A program made the position numbers and the translations under genes. DNA of 32,983 nt from CAWBCI01 sp963787195 (GTDB lineage: Bacteria; Bacteroidota; Bacteroidia; Bacteroidales; JAGOPY01): the NCBI GenBank assembly GCA_963787195.1, contig CAWBCI010000071.1, forward strand, positions 1 to 32,983, given 5' to 3'. Below, piece after piece: positions 15,871 to 23,185 of the stretch. Position 1 is the stretch's first letter; every line of letters begins with the position of its first letter. Below the pieces are notes generated by a model, which did no database searches, had not been told where the DNA came from, and saw only the letters and a list, made by a program, of their open reading frames with translations.

Positions 15871-17195
15871 TATTAGAAAAAATAATAATATATGGTCTGG
15901 CAATTCTCTTATGTCTTGTAGTGATAGCATTATATCTCATAAGACAAAGAAGACAATCAAGAATTGTAGATCAAAAAATAGAAAAGGCAAAACTTGAGGG
16001 CCTTTATGAACCTATTTCCCTCCACCCGGTAATCGATCCGAACTCTTGTATCAAAACCGGTGCCTGTATTCTGGCCTGTCCTGAAAAAGACATCATTGGC
16101 ATCAGAAACGGGCGGGCTACGACTATCAATGCATCCAGATGCGTCGGACATGGAGCATGTTTTCATGCCTGCCCCACTCAGGCCATTAGTTTGCGAATAG
16201 GTACAGAAACAAGGGGCGTTGAATTGCCTCATGTCAACCAGAATTTTCAATCAAATGTTCCCGGGCTTTATATTGCAGGTGAGCTAGGTGGCATGGGTTT
16301 GATAAAAAATGCGGTTGAACAGGGGAAACAGGCCGTTGAAAACATGGTTAAGAGTAGCAAAGGAAGTCATAATGCAAATTATGATCTTCTAATTGTAGGC
16401 GCCGGGCCCGCGGGTATTTCGGCCTCTCTGACCGCGAAAAAGAACCATCTGAAATTCCTTACTTTAGAACAGGATACTTTGGGAGGAACGGTATTTAATT
16501 TCCCAAGATCCAAAATAGTCATGACTTCTTCAATGGATCTTCCACTTTATGGGAAAATAAAGTTATCAGAGACAAGTAAAAGTGAATTGTTACATCTATG
16601 GCAGGATGCCCTTGATAAAAATGAAATTAAGGTAAAGGAAAATACAAAAGTAGAATCCGTTACTTATGAAAACGATCATTTCAAAATAATTACTCTTAAA
16701 GGGGAAGAATATACCGCAAAAAATGTCCTCCTTTCAATTGGACGGCGGGGTTCTCCAAGAAAACTGGATATACCCGGAGAAAGCCTGGAAAAAGTTGCAT
16801 ACAGGCTGCTGGAACCTGAATTGATAAAAGGAAAGGATATTGTGGTCGTAGGTGGAGGTGATTCTGCTGTAGAGTCTGCCTTACTACTTGCTGATGAAAA
16901 TCATGTGATTTTATCATACCGTAAAGAAGTTTTCCAGCGTATCAAACCAAAGAACAGCGAAAGGATCAAGGAAGCCTCGAAAAATAATTTGATCGATGTT
17001 AGGTATAACACCAGTTTGACGCTTATTGATGAAGAAAGCGTAAGTATTGCTTCTACTGTAGATAGCAGCGTTGAGAAAATTAAAAATGACCTTGTATATA
17101 TTTTTGCCGGAGGGGAATTACCAACACAATTCCTTCAAAAAACAGGAGTACAGATAAGCAAAAAATTTGGCGAAATAGTCTTAAAACATAATTAA
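15855..17195 (+). CDS. Membrane-anchored ferredoxin-domain FAD/NAD(P) oxidoreductase
   Basis: 446 residues from ATG 15855; the frame is open further upstream, but that part merely shadows the preceding gene. Residues ~6-28 are a membrane helix followed by RQRRQSR, so the bulk should be cytoplasmic. A double ferredoxin-type segment has Cys65, 71, 75 and Cys96, 102, 106; both motifs read CX5CX3CP, with the usual second Cys replaced by Thr68 and His99. Next come VPGLYIAGELGG (135-146), which resembles the FAD-contacting C-terminal box of thioredoxin-reductase-like proteins, then the FAD Rossmann motif VGAGPAG (181-187) and the NAD(P) motif VVGGGDSA (331-338). No redox-active CXXC is present between the Rossmann motifs. 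Likely role: NAD(P)H oxidation, passing electrons via FAD and Fe-S to the cytochrome b-like partner. Confidence 0.85.
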   Translation: MDMEIILEKIIIYGLAILLCLVVIALYLIRQRRQSRIVDQKIEKAKLEGLYEPISLHPVIDPNSCIKTGACILACPEKDIIGIRNGRATTINASRCVGHGACFHACPTQAISLRIGTETRGVELPHVNQNFQSNVPGLYIAGELGGMGLIKNAVEQGKQAVENMVKSSKGSHNANYDLLIVGAGPAGISASLTAKKNHLKFLTLEQDTLGGTVFNFPRSKIVMTSSMDLPLYGKIKLSETSKSELLHLWQDALDKNEIKVKENTKVESVTYENDHFKIITLKGEEYTAKNVLLSIGRRGSPRKLDIPGESLEKVAYRLLEPELIKGKDIVVVGGGDSAVESALLLADENHVILSYRKEVFQRIKPKNSERIKEASKNNLIDVRYNTSLTLIDEESVSIASTVDSSVEKIKNDLVYIFAGGELPTQFLQKTGVQISKKFGEIVLKHN

Positions 17196-17215
17196 TCAAT
17201 TAGTAAGAATTTAAT

Positions 17216-18814
17216 ATGCACAAGCTTGTTAAACTATTTCTAAGTTCCATATTACTGGTAATCATATTTACTGGCCAGCTTGATGCACAGATTTCTCCCG
17301 GAGACCTGGCTGAGGTACATGCCAATCTGGAAGGGATGTCGAATTGTACCCAATGTCATATTTTAGGAGAAAAAGTTTCCAATGAAAAATGCCTTGCTTG
17401 CCATACCGAATTAAAGATCAGAGTCGAACAGAATAAAGGTTATCATTCATCCCCGGAGGTAAAAGGCAATGATTGCATTAAATGCCACAGTGATCATCAC
17501 GGCAGAGATTTTGAAATGATAAGATTTGATAAGGAGACTTTTAATCATTCACTTACAGGCTATGAATTATTGGGCTCACATAAGAAGCAGGAATGCAAGA
17601 ACTGCCACAAAGCGGAATTTATTAGTAATCAAAAGATAAAAGAAAAAAAATATACTTTTTTAGGCTTGAATACTGCCTGTTTAAGTTGTCATAAAGATAT
17701 ACATCAGAAAACCTTATCGACTGATTGCTCGAAATGTCATGGCTTTGAAAAATTTATTCCTGCTGCAAAATTCCATCATCAGGATACAAAATATCCCTTA
17801 AAAGGGGCACACCGGGATGTTGAGTGCATTAAATGTCATAAAAAGGAAATAAAAAATGGAGAGAAATTCCAGGAATTTGCAGGTATCAGTTTTGATAATT
17901 GTACAAATTGCCATGAGGATATTCACCATAATCAGTTCGGGCAGAATTGTATACAATGTCATAGCGAAGAATCTTTTCATACCATAAAAGGAATAAATCA
18001 ATTCGACCATAGCAAGACCGGCTATAATCTGGAAGGAAAACATCGGAAAGTCGATTGTAAATCCTGCCATAAAACAAAGCTGACTGATCCGCTTAAACAT
18101 AAGAGATGTACCGATTGCCATTCAGATTATCATCATAAACAATTTGTCGAAAACGGAGTTTCACCTGATTGTTCCAAATGCCATACAACTGAGGGATTTT
18201 CAAAGTTTAATTTTTCGATTGAGCAGCATAACGCGGGTAGTTTCCGACTTCAGGGCGCACATTTGGCAACTCCTTGTTTTAGTTGTCATAAAAAGGGAGA
18301 AAAATGGAGTTTCAGGGAAATTGGGATTAAATGCAATGATTGTCATACTGATATTCATGAGGGTTTTTTGGAGAAGAAATACTATCCGGAGAATGATTGC
18401 AAAAAATGTCATTCAGTAGATATTTGGTCGGATGTAAAATTTGATCATTCTACTACAACTTTTACACTCCAGGGAGCACACGTCCGTCAATCCTGCAAGG
18501 CATGTCATTTCACCAAAGGAGATGATGGAAAAGAGATTCAAAAATTTGCCGGTTTGTCGACCCAATGTTCAAACTGCCATAAGGATGTTCATGTTCAACA
18601 ATTCGAAGAAAATGGGATCACAAAGTGCAACAAATGTCATGGATTTGAGAATTGGAAGATCAATAAATTCGATCACAGCAAAACACGTTTTCCATTGGAC
18701 GGCAGGCATATTAATGTTGCCTGCAATAAATGTCATAAACCCGTTCAGGAAGGTCAAGTGACCTATACACAATATAAATTCAAAGATATCAAATGCGAAA
18801 CCTGTCATCTTTAA
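17216..18814 (+). CDS. Periplasmic multiheme cytochrome c with 20 CXXCH motifs
   Basis: 532 residues. Signal peptide about 1-24 (QLDA/Q), no lipobox. I count 20 CXXCH heme-binding motifs, one per ~26 residues, plus many free His that can serve as distal ligands. A recurring module of the form FDHSxTxFxLxGxHxxVxCxxCHK (for example near residues 258, 413 and 486) alternates with FAG-(L/I)-S..C..CH-x-D-(I/V)-H segments, as in cytochrome c3/c7-like proteins. No catalytic domain is visible, so it probably acts as an electron wire across the periplasm. It starts 20 bp after the flavoprotein, and its last 22 nt overlap the next cytochrome gene. Cytochrome c maturation genes are not in the window. 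Confidence 0.93.
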   Translation: MHKLVKLFLSSILLVIIFTGQLDAQISPGDLAEVHANLEGMSNCTQCHILGEKVSNEKCLACHTELKIRVEQNKGYHSSPEVKGNDCIKCHSDHHGRDFEMIRFDKETFNHSLTGYELLGSHKKQECKNCHKAEFISNQKIKEKKYTFLGLNTACLSCHKDIHQKTLSTDCSKCHGFEKFIPAAKFHHQDTKYPLKGAHRDVECIKCHKKEIKNGEKFQEFAGISFDNCTNCHEDIHHNQFGQNCIQCHSEESFHTIKGINQFDHSKTGYNLEGKHRKVDCKSCHKTKLTDPLKHKRCTDCHSDYHHKQFVENGVSPDCSKCHTTEGFSKFNFSIEQHNAGSFRLQGAHLATPCFSCHKKGEKWSFREIGIKCNDCHTDIHEGFLEKKYYPENDCKKCHSVDIWSDVKFDHSTTTFTLQGAHVRQSCKACHFTKGDDGKEIQKFAGLSTQCSNCHKDVHVQQFEENGITKCNKCHGFENWKINKFDHSKTRFPLDGRHINVACNKCHKPVQEGQVTYTQYKFKDIKCETCHL

Positions 18815-21800
18815 TACTGGCATTGCTATGGTCAGTGGGATTATTCTCACAATCCCCTCATGGCGATAAACTGAAGATCAGTTGCAGCGATTGTCATAAT
18901 CCATCCGGCTGGAAACTAGACTTGAAAACTATTACTTTCAAGCATAGCAGCACCAATTTCCTTCTGGAAGGGCAGCATAAATCATTGTATTGCACACAAT
19001 GCCATACATCACTTATATTTTCTGATGCCAGTTCAGAATGTATATCATGCCATACTGACGTGCACTACCAGACTGTTGGGCCGGAATGTTCGAGATGTCA
19101 TACTTCAAACTCATGGATCGTGCAAAACATTTCCGAGATACACAGGGAGAGCCGTTTTCCGCTGCTGGGAGCGCATGCTACGGCGGCATGTTCGCAATGC
19201 CATCCATCTGAGTCATTGCTTCGTTTTGAGCCTCTGGGAATTGAATGTTTTGACTGTCACGAGGCAGATTATAATAAAACTACAGATCCTAACCATGGCC
19301 TGAGTAATTTTTCTACCAACTGTATCGAATGCCACCTGTTGAATGCCTTTAGCTGGACCGGTGCGAGTTTTAATCATGCATTTTTCCCATTGACCGAGGG
19401 GCATGCTATCAATGACTGTAACAAATGCCATACTAATGGAAATTTTTCAAATACATCACGTGAATGTATTTCCTGCCATCAAACAGATTATAATTCCACC
19501 ACGAATCCAAATCACCTTGTAGCTGATTTTTCGACAAACTGTACAGAATGTCATACGACTCATCCGGGTTGGAAACCGGCCGATTTCAAGCAACACGATG
19601 GATTATATTTCCCGATTTATTCCGGAAAACACAATGGAACCTGGGATAATTGCACGCAATGCCATGAGGACCCTTCGAATTATTCCATGTTCACTTGCAT
19701 TAGTTGTCATGAGCATAATCAGGGATCTACTGATAACCAGCATAATGAAGTAGGTGGCTATCAATACAACAGCCAGGCCTGCTTTGAATGTCATCCCACC
19801 GGAAGTGCCGAAAATGGATTTAATCACAACCTGACAAATTTCCCCCTGACAGGGGCCCACATTACAACTGCGTGCAATGAATGTCATACCAATGGTTTCG
19901 CAGGAACCACAACGATCTGCGGGGATTGCCACTTAACAGCATACAACCAGACACTGAATCCGAATCATGTACAAATTGGGATTTCAAATGACTGCGCTTC
20001 ATGCCATACCACGCAACCGGGTTGGAAACCAGCTACTTTCGCAGTTCATAATGATTTTTATCCTTTGACCGGAGCACATGCGAGTATTGCCAATGATTGT
20101 GCTACCTGTCATAATGATGACTATGTGAACACTCCGGCAGTTTGTTCAGGATGTCATATAAATGAATATAATCAAAGCACAAACCCCAACCATATTTCTA
20201 TCGGCATACCAAACGATTGTGAAACATGTCATACGACAATTCCGGGTTGGAAACCTGCCCTTTTCCCGATTCATAACAATTATTATGTCCTGGCCGGAGC
20301 ACATGCAAATATTGCCGGAGATTGCGCAAGTTGTCATACCGGAGACTACAGTACTGCTCCAACAACATGTTTTGGCTGTCATGAGAACAATTATAACCAA
20401 ACCAACAATCCGCCACATGCTCAGGCGCAATTCTCAACTGATTGTGAAAGCTGCCATTCCCAAAATGCCTGGGTACCTTCTACTTATGATCATGACGGTC
20501 AATATTTCCCGATATATTCAGGTAAGCATTTCGGGCAATGGAACCTTTGTACGGATTGTCATACCAACCAATCAAATTACGGAATCTTTAGTTGTATAGA
20601 CTGCCACGAACACCTTCAACCAGTTACCGACCAGGAACATGGTGAGGTAGGAGGGTATACTTACAACAGCATTGCCTGTTATGAATGTCACCCTACAGGC
20701 CAGGCAGGTGGGGCTTTCGATCATAATAACTCCAACTTCCCGCTCACAGGCGCTCATTTAACCACCGATTGCATCCTATGTCATGCAAATGGTTATGCCG
20801 GAACCACTACTATTTGTTCTGATTGTCATATAGATGCCTTTAATCAGACTACGAATCCAAATCATGCATCCATCGGAATTCCCCAAGAATGTGCTACCTG
20901 TCATACCACTGTACCAGGATGGCAACCCGCCATCTTCCCCATTCATAATAATTACTATGTACTGGAAGGTGCCCATGTTCCGATCGCAAATAATTGTGAT
21001 GTTTGCCACAATGGTAACTACAATGTTACTCCAAATACATGTTATGGATGTCATGAGTCGAATTATAATCAGACTACAAATCCACCGCATGCAAGTTCAG
21101 GCTTTTCAACCGATTGTATAAGCTGTCATAGCCAAACAGCATGGACCCCTGCTACATTTGATCATGATGCGCAATATTTTCCAATTTACAGCGGTTCTCA
21201 TAACGGGCAATGGACACTTTGTTCCGATTGTCATACCAATAATTCCAATTATGCTGAATTCACCTGTCTGCCCTGTCATCCGCAAGCTCAGACAGATCCG
21301 GAACATTCCGATGTAGGTGGGTATGCATACAACAGTGCAGCATGCTTTGCATGCCACCCCACAGGACAGGGAGGCGGGTCTTTCAATCACAATAATTCAA
21401 ATTTCCCCCTGACGGGAGCACATCTTAACACCGATTGCATACTTTGCCATGCAAACGGTTACATAGGAACTACCACTATATGTTCGGATTGTCATATTGG
21501 TGCTTACAATCAGTCCACAAATCCGAATCATGCAGCTCTTGGTATTCCAATTGAATGTGCAACTTGTCACACGACTGTTCCCGGATGGCAACCTGCGATC
21601 TTCCCTATTCATGAAAATTATTATCCACTCACTGGTGCGCATGCTCAGATTTCCGATAACTGTGCTGTATGTCATAACGGAAATTATATAACGACCCCCA
21701 ATACCTGTGTTGGTTGCCACCAGTCAAATTATAACCAGACAAGCAACCCCGACCATGCCGGTATCGGCATCGGGACAGATTGCGAGACATGTCATACAAC

Positions 21801-23178
21801 AAACCCTAACTGGCAACCCGCAACTTTCCCTATTCACTCAAATTATTACCCGCTCACAGGCGCCCATGCCTCTATTACGGATTGCAATTTATGTCATAAC
21901 GGAAATTATATAACAACTCCTAACACTTGCTTTGGCTGCCATGAATCAGATTATAACCAGACGACTAATCCTCCGCATCAGTCCGCACAATTTCCGACAG
22001 ATTGCGAAACATGCCATACAACCACTGCATGGGTGCCCTCAACTTTCGATCATGACGGTCAGTATTTCCCGATCTACAGCGGTTCGCATAACGGGCAATG
22101 GTCGCTTTGTTCCGAATGTCACATCAATAATTCCAATTATGCTGAATTCACCTGTCTGACCTGTCATACACAATCTGAAACCGATCCGGAACATTCTGAT
22201 GTCGGTGGGTATTCCTATAATAGTGATGCCTGTTATGCATGCCATCCCAACGGAGAGGCAGATGGATCTTTCAATCACAATAATTCGAATTTCCCTCTGA
22301 CAGGTGCGCATATAAACACCGATTGCATCCTTTGTCATGCAAATGGTTATATCGGAACTACAACTATATGTTCTGATTGCCATATAGATGCTTATAATCA
22401 GACTACAAATCCGAATCATACAGCTATAGGCATTCCATTGGAATGTGAAACTTGTCACACAACTGCTCCCGGATGGCAACCTGCGACCTTCCCCATTCAT
22501 GGAAATTACTATCCGCTCACAGGTGCCCACACATCCATCTCGGATTGCAATTTATGTCATAACGGGAATTATATTACGACTCCCAATACTTGTGTTGGTT
22601 GCCATCAGTCAAATTATAACCAAACAAGCAATCCTGACCATGCTTCAATTGGTATCGGGACTGATTGTGAGACATGTCATACAACTAATCCGGGCTGGCA
22701 ACCTGCAACATTTGCAATTCATGCAAATTATTACCCGCTTACGGGTGCACACACATCCATCACGGATTGCAATTTATGTCATAACGGAAATTATGTTACG
22801 ACTCCCAATACTTGCTTTGGCTGCCATGAATCGGATTATAACCAGACAAGCAATCCACCGCATCTGTCCGCACAATTCCCAACTGATTGCGAAACCTGTC
22901 ATACAACGACAGCCTGGGTGCCTTCAACTTTTGATCATGACGGACAGTATTTTCCTATATACAGCGGTCATCACAATGGTCGCTGGGATCTTTGTTCCGA
23001 TTGCCATTTTAATCCTTCGAACTATGCCGAATTCACCTGTCTGACATGTCACCATCAAAATAATATGGATCAGGAACATAATGGGGTTAGTGGTTATCAA
23101 TACAACAGCGATGCCTGTTATGCCTGCCACCCGACCGGAGGAGGCGGAGACAAAATGCGTATCAGAAGCAAAAATTAA
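18793..23178 (+). CDS. Giant repeat-built multiheme cytochrome c with 58 CXXCH motifs
   Basis: 1461 residues. The ATG at 18793 lies inside the previous gene (22-nt overlap) and opens with a signal peptide (MRNLSSLILALLWSVGLFSQ). I count 58 CXXCH motifs, one per ~25 residues. Residues ~1-268 carry 10 motifs in less regular spacing. From residue 269 the chain is tandem supermodules, each starting at a D-x-x-YFPIYSG anchor (residues 269, 568, 792, 1088, 1383), with 12, 9, 12 and 12 motifs and a final partial unit with 3. Within each, a 74-residue three-heme module (CxxCHTTxPxWxPA...YPLTGAH...CxxCHNGNY...CxGCH) is repeated. It has no lipobox, no type IX sorting domain and no catalytic domain; the tail is a short GGGGDKMRIRSKN. 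Likely an extended nanowire-like electron conduit or capacitor in the periplasm or outside the cell. Confidence 0.94.
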   Translation: MRNLSSLILALLWSVGLFSQSPHGDKLKISCSDCHNPSGWKLDLKTITFKHSSTNFLLEGQHKSLYCTQCHTSLIFSDASSECISCHTDVHYQTVGPECSRCHTSNSWIVQNISEIHRESRFPLLGAHATAACSQCHPSESLLRFEPLGIECFDCHEADYNKTTDPNHGLSNFSTNCIECHLLNAFSWTGASFNHAFFPLTEGHAINDCNKCHTNGNFSNTSRECISCHQTDYNSTTNPNHLVADFSTNCTECHTTHPGWKPADFKQHDGLYFPIYSGKHNGTWDNCTQCHEDPSNYSMFTCISCHEHNQGSTDNQHNEVGGYQYNSQACFECHPTGSAENGFNHNLTNFPLTGAHITTACNECHTNGFAGTTTICGDCHLTAYNQTLNPNHVQIGISNDCASCHTTQPGWKPATFAVHNDFYPLTGAHASIANDCATCHNDDYVNTPAVCSGCHINEYNQSTNPNHISIGIPNDCETCHTTIPGWKPALFPIHNNYYVLAGAHANIAGDCASCHTGDYSTAPTTCFGCHENNYNQTNNPPHAQAQFSTDCESCHSQNAWVPSTYDHDGQYFPIYSGKHFGQWNLCTDCHTNQSNYGIFSCIDCHEHLQPVTDQEHGEVGGYTYNSIACYECHPTGQAGGAFDHNNSNFPLTGAHLTTDCILCHANGYAGTTTICSDCHIDAFNQTTNPNHASIGIPQECATCHTTVPGWQPAIFPIHNNYYVLEGAHVPIANNCDVCHNGNYNVTPNTCYGCHESNYNQTTNPPHASSGFSTDCISCHSQTAWTPATFDHDAQYFPIYSGSHNGQWTLCSDCHTNNSNYAEFTCLPCHPQAQTDPEHSDVGGYAYNSAACFACHPTGQGGGSFNHNNSNFPLTGAHLNTDCILCHANGYIGTTTICSDCHIGAYNQSTNPNHAALGIPIECATCHTTVPGWQPAIFPIHENYYPLTGAHAQISDNCAVCHNGNYITTPNTCVGCHQSNYNQTSNPDHAGIGIGTDCETCHTTNPNWQPATFPIHSNYYPLTGAHASITDCNLCHNGNYITTPNTCFGCHESDYNQTTNPPHQSAQFPTDCETCHTTTAWVPSTFDHDGQYFPIYSGSHNGQWSLCSECHINNSNYAEFTCLTCHTQSETDPEHSDVGGYSYNSDACYACHPNGEADGSFNHNNSNFPLTGAHINTDCILCHANGYIGTTTICSDCHIDAYNQTTNPNHTAIGIPLECETCHTTAPGWQPATFPIHGNYYPLTGAHTSISDCNLCHNGNYITTPNTCVGCHQSNYNQTSNPDHASIGIGTDCETCHTTNPGWQPATFAIHANYYPLTGAHTSITDCNLCHNGNYVTTPNTCFGCHESDYNQTSNPPHLSAQFPTDCETCHTTTAWVPSTFDHDGQYFPIYSGHHNGRWDLCSDCHFNPSNYAEFTCLTCHHQNNMDQEHNGVSGYQYNSDACYACHPTGGGGDKMRIRSKN
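19597..23178 (+). repeat. In-gene tandem repeats of the 58-heme cytochrome
   Basis: Supermodules start at 19597, 20494, 21166, 22054 and 22939, giving periods of 897, 672, 888 and 885 bp. The short second unit differs by about 222 bp, the length of one 74-codon three-heme module. The units at 21166 and 22054 are the most alike, with many differences at third codon positions. Confidence 0.9.
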
Positions 23179-23185
23179 ACAGAAA

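Noticed and set aside
20146..23044. Several long open frames on both strands inside the 58-heme gene
   Set aside because: They recur with the repeat period, are rich in Met/Ile/Thr or Cys as expected for shifted reading of CXXCH codons, and have no independent support.
23081..23185. Upstream extension of the barrel gene into the cytochrome
   Set aside because: The extension shadows the cytochrome end; the ATG at 23186 begins a proper signal peptide.
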